Assembly: GCF_016316925.1 (NCBI RefSeq)
Contig: NZ_JAEEGB010000037.1
Span: forward strand, 85,044 to 149,043
From: Clostridium aciditolerans
GTDB lineage: Bacteria; Bacillota; Clostridia; Clostridiales; Clostridiaceae
Length of the DNA stretch: 64,000 nt
Direction: 5' to 3'
Of the stretch, positions 27,304-35,480 are shown piece by piece. Each line of letters starts with the position of its first letter. Within the stretch, counting starts at the first letter, position 1. Position numbers and translations under genes: made by a program. The notes beneath the pieces were generated by a model, which saw only the letters and a list, made by a program, of their open reading frames with translations, was not told the origin of the DNA and searched no databases.

Positions 27304-28311
27304 TTATTTTGCTTGATCTTGTGCTTGAATTGCAGTTATAGCTACAACATTCACTATGTCATCTGCACTACATCCTCTTGATAAGTCATTTATAGGTTTA
27401 GCAAATCCTTGACATACAGGTCCTATAGCATCAGCGCCTGCAAATCTTTGTACTAACTTATATCCTATATTACCTGCTTGTAAATCTGGGAATACTAAAA
27501 CATTAGCTTTACCAGCAACTTTGCTGTTTGGAGCCTTTAAGTCAGCTACTTTCTTAACTATAGCAGCATCTAATTGTAATTCTCCATCTATATCTAAATC
27601 AGGTCTCATTTCTTTAGCTAGTTCAGTAGCTCTTCTTACTTTATCTACTAATTCATGTTGTGCACTTCCCATAGTTGAGAAGGATAACATTGCAACTCTT
27701 GGCTCCATTCCACAAAGAGTTTTAGCAGTTTCAGCTGTGCTTATTGCTATTGATGCTAGCTCTTCAGCAGTTGGGCATGGGTTTACTGCACAATCTGCAA
27801 AAAGAAGCATACCATTCTCACCATATTGGCAGTTAGGTACTTCCATTATGAATGTACTTGAAACTACAGATATTCCTGGTGCAGTTTTAATTATTTGAAG
27901 TCCTGGTCTTAATAAATCTCCAGTAGTATGTATAGCTCCTGAAACTAATCCATCAGCATGACCTAATTTAACCATCATTGTTCCGTAATATAGTGGATCT
28001 CTAACGATTTTATCTACTTTTTCTAGAGTCATTCCTTTGTTCTTTCTTAGCTCATAAAATCCATTAGCATATTCTTGAGTTTTATCTGAAGTTTCAGGAT
28101 CATGTATCTCAACGCCATCTAAACTTACTCCTAAACTTACAGCCTTGTCTCTAATTACCTTTTCAGATCCAACTAGAATAACGTTAGCAAGACCTTCTTG
28201 CATTATTTTACCGCATGCCTGAAGATTTCTTTCTTCCTCACCTTCAGGTAAGACAATTCTTTTTTTGTCAGCTTGAGCTTTTGCCCAAACTTGCTTCATT
28301 AACTTTGACAT
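27304..28311 (-). CDS. pta: Phosphate acetyltransferase
   Basis: Exchanges the CoA of acetyl-CoA for phosphate, feeding acetate kinase. Typical segments are RIVLPEGEEERNLQA near residue 19, GAIHTTGDLLRPGLQ, the SFSTMGSAQHELVDKV segment and VLVFPDLQAGNIGYK. ATG 28309-28311 lies eight bases after GGGAG; the TTG six codons earlier overlaps that ribosome binding site. This gives 335 residues, the short Pta form of Firmicutes. Confidence 0.97.
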   Translation of the reverse strand: MSKLMKQVWAKAQADKKRIVLPEGEEERNLQACGKIMQEGLANVILVGSEKVIRDKAVSLGVSLDGVEIHDPETSDKTQEYANGFYELRKNKGMTLEKVDKIVRDPLYYGTMMVKLGHADGLVSGAIHTTGDLLRPGLQIIKTAPGISVVSSTFIMEVPNCQYGENGMLLFADCAVNPCPTAEELASIAISTAETAKTLCGMEPRVAMLSFSTMGSAQHELVDKVRRATELAKEMRPDLDIDGELQLDAAIVKKVADLKAPNSKVAGKANVLVFPDLQAGNIGYKLVQRFAGADAIGPVCQGFAKPINDLSRGCSADDIVNVVAITAIQAQDQAK

Positions 28312-28669
28312 ATTCGTCTCTCCCTCCAAAAATAAAAATAAAATGAAAACAAGCTAAAATTGCATACACTTATAATATAATCCTTTTTTAATGTGTTTTT
28401 CAATAATTTCATATCTAACAAAAATACTATTTTTGTATTAATTTGTTGTAATATTATTGCAATATTCTATTCATAATATTGCACTTTTTAAAATTAAATT
28501 AAAATTTCAAATAGTTTATCTGGTTTTTTATTATATTCACAAATTGCAATTATATGATATTTATTTTTTATATTTATATTTATTCTAGTTTTTTTTGCTT
28601 AATAGTTAATAAAATAAATCTTGCTGATTAAAACAAAAATAAATATAATTATTTATAATTTGGTAATTT
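28312..28669. other. Very AT-rich divergent region between pta and tmcAL
   Basis: No gene is visible. On the minus strand TTGAAA (28398-28403) and TATATT (28374-28379), 18 bases apart, are a candidate pta promoter. On the plus strand a better promoter serves tmcAL. The rest (about 28430-28600) is AT-rich with no structure that I can interpret. Confidence 0.5.
28621..28649 (+). promoter_or_regulatory. Sigma-A promoter of tmcAL
   Basis: TTGCTG (28621-28626) and TATAAT (28644-28649) are 17 bases apart. Transcription would start near 28656, about 14 bases before repeat copy C, so the repeat is part of the 5' leader. Confidence 0.65.
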
Positions 28670-28830
28670 AGGAGGTTAAAGTCCTAAATGGACTTTAACG
28701 GGTAATTTTGCTAGGTAAAAGTTCTAAATGAACTTTTACGGGTAACTTGTAAGCGGAAGCGAAAATATTAAGTTACCCAGTACCCGAAGAGAGATGAGCA
28801 AAATTGCCCAGTGTGACCACTAAAAGGAGG
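28670..28830 (+). repeat. Shine-Dalgarno-bounded structured repeat, copy C (before tmcAL)
   Basis: 161 bp from AGGAGG (28670-28675) to AGGAGG (28825-28830), which lies eight bases before the TTG start of tmcAL. This is the only copy on the plus strand, and its gene is also on the plus strand. The third small hairpin (ACCCGAAGAGAGA) has decayed compared with copies A and B. Confidence 0.94.
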
Positions 28831-28838
28831 AATAAACA

Positions 28839-30065
28839 TTGAGTGTAACTGGTATTGCAGTTGAGTATAACCCTTTTCACAAAGGACACCTACATCATAT
28901 TAATAAGACTAAGGAATTAACAGGTTGCTCCCATATTATTGCTATAATGAGTGGTAATTTTGTTCAAAGAGGTATTCCTGCTATGGTTGATAAATGGAGC
29001 AGAGCAAAGGCTGCATTAATGAATGGAGTTGATCTTGTAATAGAGCTTCCTCTGATATATAGCCTATCCTCCGCTGAATTTTTTTCTTTCGGCGCAGTAA
29101 GTCTCCTAAATAGCTTAGGAGTAGTTGATAATATATGCTTTGGAAGTGAATGCGGAGACTCTAAAGTGTTATATGATATAGCTAATATACTATCCGACGA
29201 GCCAGATGAGTATAAAGATATTCTAAAACAAAAGCTTCAACTGGGATTAGCTTATCCAAGTGCTAGAAGTAAAGCTTTATCAGACTTTATTGGTAATTAT
29301 AACACTGATCTTTTGTCGAATTTTAGCATTGAAGAAGTTTTATCTTCTTCAAACAATATACTCGGAATAGAATATTGTAAAAGTATTATAAGGTTAAAAA
29401 GTTCTATAAAACCATACTCCATACAAAGACAGGGCAGTGATTATAACAGTACGCACTTCGAAGGTGAATTGTCCAGCGCATCGTCAATAAGAAAACATAT
29501 TAAAGATACGAAAAACATTAGTGAAGTTAAAAATTATGTACCTGAAAATACATATAATTTACTACTTTCATTATTTGAAAACAATTATACCTTTTCTTCT
29601 GAAGATTTGATGCTTCCATACCTTAAGTATAAATATATATTACATAAAGATGCCATAGAGCAGCTTCCAGACGTATCTGAAGGTATTCATAATAGGATAT
29701 ATAAATTTTTAGAAGATGCTGAAAGCTATGAAAAGCTTATTAATTCTATCAAGACTAAAAGATATACCTACTCGCGTATTAGTAGGATTTTATGTCAATT
29801 CTTTATAGGTTTTGAAAATTTCAATACTTATGAATTAAGAAAAAAGAAATGCCCCTATGCTAGAGTCTTAGGATTTAATAGTAATGGCCTAAAACTGTTA
29901 AAAGATATGAAGAAAGAATCTTCAATACCTATATACACAAAAATTCCAAAGAACTTAGATGATGTTCTTTCTTTAGATATACAAGGAACAAGGCTTTATA
30001 GCTTACTAAATAAAAATATAAATCCTAACTCTGATTATTTGATAAGTCCTATCATGATTAAATAA
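28839..30065 (+). CDS. tmcAL: tRNA(Met) cytidine acetate ligase TmcAL (YlbM)
   Basis: Uses acetate and ATP to acetylate C34 of elongator tRNA-Met. The nucleotidyltransferase-like N-terminus is clear (GIAVEYNPFHKGHLHHI), followed by AIMSGNFVQRGIPAM, the IELPLIYSLSSAEFF segment and FGSECGD. The 408 residues fit the family. TTG is the start, eight bases after the AGGAGG that ends repeat copy C. It is divergent from pta-ackA, whose product acetate is its substrate. The ylbM-ylbJ grouping is also seen in B. subtilis. Confidence 0.93.
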   Translation: MSVTGIAVEYNPFHKGHLHHINKTKELTGCSHIIAIMSGNFVQRGIPAMVDKWSRAKAALMNGVDLVIELPLIYSLSSAEFFSFGAVSLLNSLGVVDNICFGSECGDSKVLYDIANILSDEPDEYKDILKQKLQLGLAYPSARSKALSDFIGNYNTDLLSNFSIEEVLSSSNNILGIEYCKSIIRLKSSIKPYSIQRQGSDYNSTHFEGELSSASSIRKHIKDTKNISEVKNYVPENTYNLLLSLFENNYTFSSEDLMLPYLKYKYILHKDAIEQLPDVSEGIHNRIYKFLEDAESYEKLINSIKTKRYTYSRISRILCQFFIGFENFNTYELRKKKCPYARVLGFNSNGLKLLKDMKKESSIPIYTKIPKNLDDVLSLDIQGTRLYSLLNKNINPNSDYLISPIMIK

Positions 30066-30244
30066 ATAGATATTTTTTAATCACCTATTTAAATTTGTAT
30101 TAATAATTAAATGCTGAAAGTTAGAATAAGAAGTGAAAACTTTAAATATAATTTTAGTAAATTATATTTACTAAAGCACATTTAGCTTATATCCTGAACA
30201 CTTTTATATGCTTAAACTTAATACAAAAAGTAGGTGATTGTAAT

Positions 30245-31414
30245 TTGAAAATTTTATTTTATATAATAATTATACTTATTCTTATACTAACAATATATTT
30301 ATTAAAAAACAAAAACATTTTTGTAACTATACTCTGTTCTCTGCTGATACTGCAAATAATAGCTGCACCTAAAGTATGCATAGATGGGGTTATATCAGGA
30401 GCATTGCTCTTTTTTTACAAGGTTTTCCCATCACTTTTTTCTTTTTTGGTAGTATCAAATATAATGCTAGCTTATGATGGTATTCATATATATTCCAAAG
30501 CATTAGGAAACATCATATGCAAGCCCCTTAGGCTTCCTAAAAGCTGTAATTTCGTACTAATTATTAGTTTGTTATGTGGTTATCCTTTAGGAGCAAAATA
30601 CGCCTGTGACTTATACGAGAAAAACATCATAGATTTAAAAACTTGTGAAAGACTTCTTAATATAGCCTCAAATGCAAGCCCATTATTTGTTCTTGGTTCA
30701 GTAGGTATATCTATGCTTAAAAGTTCCTATATAGGATATATATTGCTTTTGTCAAATTTACTTTCTTGTATAATAATGGGTATAGTTCTCCCTAATAGGG
30801 TTAAAATTAATATAAAGAATATCTATGAAGAAAAGCACACTTACTCAGTTTCAAATATAGGAAATATTCTTAAATCAAGTATAGAAGGTTCTATAAAAAC
30901 TTGTTTATCTATAGGCGGATTTGTAACTCTTTTTTCAGTTGTAAATAATATACTTAAAACAAATTATCTGTTTAATGTGTTCATGTACCATATATCAACT
31001 TTAACCCATATATCGAAAGATATAGTCGAAGGATTTACCTTAGGAATAATTGAAATGACTAATGGATGTAGTTTAATTGCCTCTTCCAACGCATCTATTA
31101 CAATTAAACTCGCACTTGTAAGCTTTCTTTTTACATTCAGCGGTTTATCCATTATAGCTCAGGTTTATTCTTTTACATACAAATTTGATATATCAATAAA
31201 AAAATATGCCTTGAGAAAAATTCTTCAAGGCTGTATATGTTCCATACTAAGCATAGTAATGTACGAAAAAGGATTATTAAGTTTTTCAGAGCAGGCCTTT
31301 ATGTATAATTATTTTACTCAAGATAAAATATCAGCTATATTTATAGTAACAATTTTAGCTCTAGTATTTCCATGGTTTACTATTAGAATAAAAAATTTAT
31401 TTCATCTCCCTTAG
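30245..31414 (+). CDS. ylbJ: Sporulation integral membrane protein YlbJ
   Basis: A polytopic membrane protein of the YlbJ family, needed for heat-resistant spores in B. subtilis and controlled by sigma-E. The 389 residues are rich in hydrophobic helices (the first two at about 3-45) and contain CGYPLGAKYACDLYE and the NASPLFVLGSVGISML segment, typical of the family. TTG is the start, with AGGTGA upstream. Its last 18 bases overlap the end of the convergent gene on the minus strand. Confidence 0.9.
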   Translation: MKILFYIIIILILILTIYLLKNKNIFVTILCSLLILQIIAAPKVCIDGVISGALLFFYKVFPSLFSFLVVSNIMLAYDGIHIYSKALGNIICKPLRLPKSCNFVLIISLLCGYPLGAKYACDLYEKNIIDLKTCERLLNIASNASPLFVLGSVGISMLKSSYIGYILLLSNLLSCIIMGIVLPNRVKINIKNIYEEKHTYSVSNIGNILKSSIEGSIKTCLSIGGFVTLFSVVNNILKTNYLFNVFMYHISTLTHISKDIVEGFTLGIIEMTNGCSLIASSNASITIKLALVSFLFTFSGLSIIAQVYSFTYKFDISIKKYALRKILQGCICSILSIVMYEKGLLSFSEQAFMYNYFTQDKISAIFIVTILALVFPWFTIRIKNLFHLP

Positions 31415-31921
31415 TTCCTTTACGTTTTGTCTAATTTCATTAGTTTTTAGATTTACATTGCGCTCTAAATCAATAACAAATTCTTCTAGATCACCTTTTA
31501 AAACTTCTAGGAGTTGATTTTTCTTTGCAGTTAGCTCTCTATCTAAGTCATTTAAAATTGCATTTGCATAGTCTCTAGCACCCAATCTTACTGCCTTTGC
31601 ATTTCTCTGAGCAGAAGCAATAATCTCTTCTGCTCTCATATTTGCTTCTCTAGTAATATCATGATTTTCTATTTGCTTTCTAAGTAGATTTAAATTTTCT
31701 TTTTTTAAGTTTTCTGCTTCCTGCATTGCTTCACTTAATATTCTTTCCTTTTCTTCGATAACCCATTGAGCCTTTTTCAACTCATCTGGCATATGATGAA
31801 TTATTTTTTCTATTATTTCCAATGTTTCTTTTTTATCCACCACAACTTTTCCCATCATAGGAACCTTTGATGATGTTTCTATTATCTCATGAAGATATTC
31901 CAGTAATTTTATTACATCCAT
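31397..31921 (-). CDS. Coiled-coil protein resembling V-type ATPase subunit E/DivIVA-like proteins
   Basis: A 174-residue, highly charged, mostly helical protein. The middle (about residues 55-130) is a strong coiled coil with many E, K, A and R residues, such as EAENLKKENLNLLRKQIEN. No membrane helix or catalytic motif is seen. It follows coaD in many clostridia and is usually annotated as an ATPase or V-type ATPase E-like protein; the true role is unknown. It overlaps the convergent ylbJ by 18 bases. Confidence 0.75.
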   Translation of the reverse strand: MDVIKLLEYLHEIIETSSKVPMMGKVVVDKKETLEIIEKIIHHMPDELKKAQWVIEEKERILSEAMQEAENLKKENLNLLRKQIENHDITREANMRAEEIIASAQRNAKAVRLGARDYANAILNDLDRELTAKKNQLLEVLKGDLEEFVIDLERNVNLKTNEIRQNVKELREMK

Positions 31922-31933
31922 ACTTTTTCCCCC

Positions 31934-32416
31934 CTAAAGGTGGCTAACCTTTTTTATAATATCAGGTATTATTTCATCTGGAACTAAATCTTTAATGCAT
32001 CCCCCAAACATAGCCACTTGCTTTACAGATGAAGAGCTTAAAAATGAATTTTTTGCACTTGTCATCATAAATACCGTTTCTATATTTGGATCTAATTTAC
32101 TGTTCATAAGAGACATTTGAAATTCATACTCAAAATCAGATACGGCACGAAGACCTTTTATTATAACTTTAGCACCTTTATTTTTCATAAAGTGAATTAA
32201 AAGTCCACTAAAACTTTCTACTTTTACATTTGGAATGTCTTTAACTACTCTTTGAATTAATTCGACTCTTTCTTCAATATCAAAAAGGCCTTTTTTTTGA
32301 GGATTTACAAGTACTCCTACTATTACTTCATCAAATACTTTAGCGGATCTTCTTATTATATCTAAATGTCCATTAGTTACTGGATCAAAACTTCCTGGAT
32401 AAACTGCTGTTTTCAT
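31934..32416 (-). CDS. coaD: Phosphopantetheine adenylyltransferase
   Basis: Fourth step of coenzyme A synthesis from pantothenate. It opens [20 protein letters not shown], with the HxGH-type motif, and has [18 protein letters not shown] and the ending SSSSVKQVA. The 160 residues are standard. It follows rsmD by five bases, the usual rsmD-coaD pair. Confidence 0.97.
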   Translation of the reverse strand: MKTAVYPGSFDPVTNGHLDIIRRSAKVFDEVIVGVLVNPQKKGLFDIEERVELIQRVVKDIPNVKVESFSGLLIHFMKNKGAKVIIKGLRAVSDFEYEFQMSLMNSKLDPNIETVFMMTSAKNSFLSSSSVKQVAMFGGCIKDLVPDEIIPDIIKKVSHL

Positions 32417-32421
32417 TATTG

Positions 32422-32982
32422 TTAGTCCTCCTTATATCTGTAAAAACATACAGTTGTATTGCCATATCTCCTATGATCTACAAGAATAATTTTCTCTGTA
32501 CCCTGGTATAACTCCTCCTTGGTATCAATCTTAGTTACAATAATGCCTTCTTTGTCTAATAATCCTTCTTTCTCTATTATCTCTACTGCTGGTGGAATTA
32601 GATTCTTCAAATAAGGCGGATCTAGAAAAATTATATCAAAAGTTATTTTTCTTTTTGAAAGTTCCTCTAAAGCTTTATATGAATCCATATTGAGACATTT
32701 ACATGTTTCTCCAAAGTTCAAATTTTCAACATTTTTAGTCAAAAATGAAAATGTAACTTTGTCTCTATCAACTAGATAACATTCCTTAGCTCCTCTACTT
32801 GCTGCTTCTAACCCTAAACTTCCTGTGCCTGAGAACACATCCACTACAGTAGCACCGTAAACTCTATTTTGTATTATACTAAATATAGATTCCTTAATTC
32901 TATCTAAAGTAGGTCTGGTAGTATCCATGCCAACTGGTGACAGAATTTTTCTACCCTTAGCAAGACCTGCGATAATTCTCAT
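32422..32982 (-). CDS. rsmD: 16S rRNA (guanine-966-N2)-methyltransferase RsmD
   Basis: Methylates G966 of 16S rRNA. It opens [13 protein letters not shown], has the SAM-binding segment [19 protein letters not shown] near residue 46 and the catalytic DPPY near 122. The 186 residues are typical. Its ribosome binding site AGGAGG, seven bases before ATG, is the downstream boundary of repeat copy D. recG lies further upstream in the same direction. Confidence 0.96.
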   Translation of the reverse strand: MRIIAGLAKGRKILSPVGMDTTRPTLDRIKESIFSIIQNRVYGATVVDVFSGTGSLGLEAASRGAKECYLVDRDKVTFSFLTKNVENLNFGETCKCLNMDSYKALEELSKRKITFDIIFLDPPYLKNLIPPAVEIIEKEGLLDKEGIIVTKIDTKEELYQGTEKIILVDHRRYGNTTVCFYRYKED

Positions 32983-32989
32983 GATTTTT

Positions 32990-33150
32990 CCTCCTTTTAG
33001 TGGTCACACTGGGTAATTTGGCTTGCTTCCCTTCGGGTACTAGGTAACTTAATATTTTCGCTTCCGCTCACAAGTTACCCGTAAAAGTTCATTTAGAACT
33101 TTTACCTAGCAAAATTACCTATTAAAGTCCATTTAGGACTTTAACCTCCT
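32990..33150 (-). repeat. Shine-Dalgarno-bounded structured repeat, copy D (before rsmD)
   Basis: 161 bp between AGGAGG at 33145-33150 and AGGAGG at 32990-32995. Sequence changes relative to copies A and B fall mostly in stems and loops (for example AGGTAA for GGGTAA), while hairpins 1 and 2 are unchanged. Confidence 0.94.
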
Positions 33151-33172
33151 AATTTTTCCTTGTTGTTTCTAA

Positions 33173-33201
33173 ATTATAGTCATTTTACTATAATATTTTA
33201 A
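33173..33201 (-). promoter_or_regulatory. Candidate promoter of rsmD
   Basis: TTAAAA (33196-33201) and TATAAT (33173-33178) are 17 bases apart on the minus strand, upstream of repeat copy D. The predicted start lies about 15-20 bases before the repeat. Confidence 0.5.
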
Positions 33202-33297
33202 CATATAAAATTATATTATACAAAATTTTTTACTTACCATGTAAAAATGTATCACAATTTGTATTCATTTAGCCTACTGTACTTACTCTAATAAACA

Positions 33298-35340
33298 TTA
33301 GTTAAAGCAAATGAATTTTGAGGTTTGTTCTATTTTTTTAAAGATTTCATTTTTAATTTTAATATCTTTTTCATTATTACTTTCAATAAGCTTTTTAGCT
33401 TCTAAATTAGCCATCTTTAGTATATCTATGTCTTCTGCAATATCGGAAAGTATAAGTCCATCTTCTCCATGCTGTCTAAAGCCAAATATTTCTCCAGACC
33501 CTCTAATTTTCAAATCCTGTTCTGCAATAAAGAAGCCATCATTGCTGCTTTTCATTATCTCCATTCTTCTTCTTATAATATCATTTTTAATATTTGATAT
33601 TAATATACAATAAGATTTATGCTGGCCTCTTCCAACTCTCCCCCTTAACTGATGTAATTGTGCGAGTCCAAATCTTTCTGCGTTTTCTATTATCATAAGT
33701 GTGGCATTAGGTACATTTATGCCTACTTCTATGACTGTAGTAGATATAACAACTTTAACTTCTCCACTTTTAAATCTATTCATAACTTCATCTTTAATCT
33801 TAGGTGTCATTTTCCCATGAAGTATTTCTATAGGTATTTCGCTGAAGTATTCCTCTTTCAATTCACTATATAAGTTCTCTACGGAACTTAAATCTAAATC
33901 TTCATTTTCTTCTACCAGCGGGCAGACTATATAAACCTGCCTCCCTTTTTTTATTTCCTCTAGTGCAAAATTATATGCCTTATATTTTAAGTCTTCTTTT
34001 ATATAATGTGTTTCTATTTTCTGTCTTCCTGGCGGAAGCTCATCGATCACAGATACATCCAAATCTCCGTAAAGGTATAAACTTAAAGTTCTAGGGATTG
34101 GCGTAGCAGTCATAACCAGAGTATCTACGTTTTTACCTTTATTTGTTAACCTACTCCTCTGCATTACACCGAATCTGTGCTGTTCATCGGTAACTACCAC
34201 TCCAAGGTTTTTGAACTCAACATTATCTTCAATAAGAGCATGAGTCCCTATTATTAAATCTATATTTCCATCCTTCAAATCTCTTTTTATTTCTTCCTTA
34301 TTTTTCTGAGTAGTGCTGCCACACAATAATTTAACATTAATATTGAAATCCTCAAATAGTTTCTCTGCTTCAAGATAATGTTGAGTAGCTAATATTTCTG
34401 TAGGTGCCATGATAACAGCCTGATAACCGTTCTTTATTATGTTAAAGGCAGAAATGAGAGCCACAACAGTTTTACCACTTCCTACATCACCTTGAACTAA
34501 CCTATTCATCGGGCTTTCTTTTTTTTGATCAATCAATATTTCCCTGATAACCCTATTTTGCGCCTTTGTTAAATCATAGGGTAATTTTTCTTTTAAAAGC
34601 TTTAATTCATCACTTATTTTAAAAGCTATTCCTTTTTTATTTTCATTAAAATAATTTTTAAGCATTAGTATTTTTAGTGAATATGTGAATAACTCCTGAA
34701 ACTTAAGCCTTCTTCTAGCTTCCTGTAGTTCTTTCATACTAGAAGGGTTGTGTATTATTCTTATTGCCCTATCTAAACTGCATAGCTTATATCTATTTAT
34801 TATCCATTCTGGAAGATTTTCATCTATATCTACATCTTTAAGAACATAATTTACCAATTTTGCTATTAAACTATTTGTTATTCCAGATTTGAGAGGATAT
34901 TTAGGCATTATCTTTTCAGAATTTTCTTCATTTGATCTATTTTTAACTAATGTTGGGTTTATAATAGAAGTTTCGCCTTTAAAATCTTGTAATTTCCCCA
35001 TTATAGTATAATCACAATTTATTTTAAAGTAATTTTTCATGTAAGGTTGATTAAACCATTTTCCTTTAAATATATTATTACCATCATTAAAAATAACAGT
35101 AGAAATTGTTTTTCCATTTTTAGTTCTTATATCTTTATCTATTTTTACAACTTTGCAATTTATTATTAATTTACCAATGTTTTTTTCATCCGTTAAAGAG
35201 CTGCAAGACGAGATCATCTCATAATCTCTTGGAAAATACAATAGTAAATCTAAAATACTGAAGATACAGCATTTTTTTAAATTTTCTCCAGTTTTAGGTC
35301 CTACCCCTTTTAAGCAAGTTATATCACTATATACATCCAA
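33298..35340 (-). CDS. recG: ATP-dependent DNA helicase RecG
   Basis: Branch-migration helicase that reverses stalled forks and processes recombination junctions. An N-terminal wedge domain (LKGVGPKTGENLKK) precedes Walker A GDVGSGKTVVAL near residue 285, DEQH near 388 and TATPIPRTL near 410, then HQLRGRVGRG. The TTG at 35338-35340 lies eight bases after GGAG; the GTG three codons upstream abuts that site. This gives 680 residues, normal for the family. It follows yloV as in B. subtilis (without the sdaA genes). Confidence 0.96.
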   Translation of the reverse strand: MDVYSDITCLKGVGPKTGENLKKCCIFSILDLLLYFPRDYEMISSCSSLTDEKNIGKLIINCKVVKIDKDIRTKNGKTISTVIFNDGNNIFKGKWFNQPYMKNYFKINCDYTIMGKLQDFKGETSIINPTLVKNRSNEENSEKIMPKYPLKSGITNSLIAKLVNYVLKDVDIDENLPEWIINRYKLCSLDRAIRIIHNPSSMKELQEARRRLKFQELFTYSLKILMLKNYFNENKKGIAFKISDELKLLKEKLPYDLTKAQNRVIREILIDQKKESPMNRLVQGDVGSGKTVVALISAFNIIKNGYQAVIMAPTEILATQHYLEAEKLFEDFNINVKLLCGSTTQKNKEEIKRDLKDGNIDLIIGTHALIEDNVEFKNLGVVVTDEQHRFGVMQRSRLTNKGKNVDTLVMTATPIPRTLSLYLYGDLDVSVIDELPPGRQKIETHYIKEDLKYKAYNFALEEIKKGRQVYIVCPLVEENEDLDLSSVENLYSELKEEYFSEIPIEILHGKMTPKIKDEVMNRFKSGEVKVVISTTVIEVGINVPNATLMIIENAERFGLAQLHQLRGRVGRGQHKSYCILISNIKNDIIRRRMEIMKSSNDGFFIAEQDLKIRGSGEIFGFRQHGEDGLILSDIAEDIDILKMANLEAKKLIESNNEKDIKIKNEIFKKIEQTSKFICFN

Positions 35341-35460
35341 TGAAATCACTCCATTTTTAAAAATTATAAAATTTTATCTTATAGCCTTATATTATTTAAA
35401 TCAACTATTATATTAATATCCATACCAATATACATCAAAATCATATAATTTTGCAAATAA

Positions 35461-35480
35461 AAAAAGCCTTAAGGCTTTTT
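35461..35480 (-). terminator. Terminator of yloU-yloV
   Basis: The palindrome AAAAAGCCTT/AAGGCTTTTT lies directly before the yloV stop and ends in a run of T on the minus strand. Confidence 0.8.

Noticed and set aside
28683-28745. Micro-frames in the repeat hairpins (ATG GAC TTT AAC GGG TAA and ATG AAC TTT TAC GGG TAA) behind the upstream AGGAGG
   Set aside because: The first start codon is ACG in copy B and the second has no ribosome binding site, so the bases are better explained as conserved hairpin loops.
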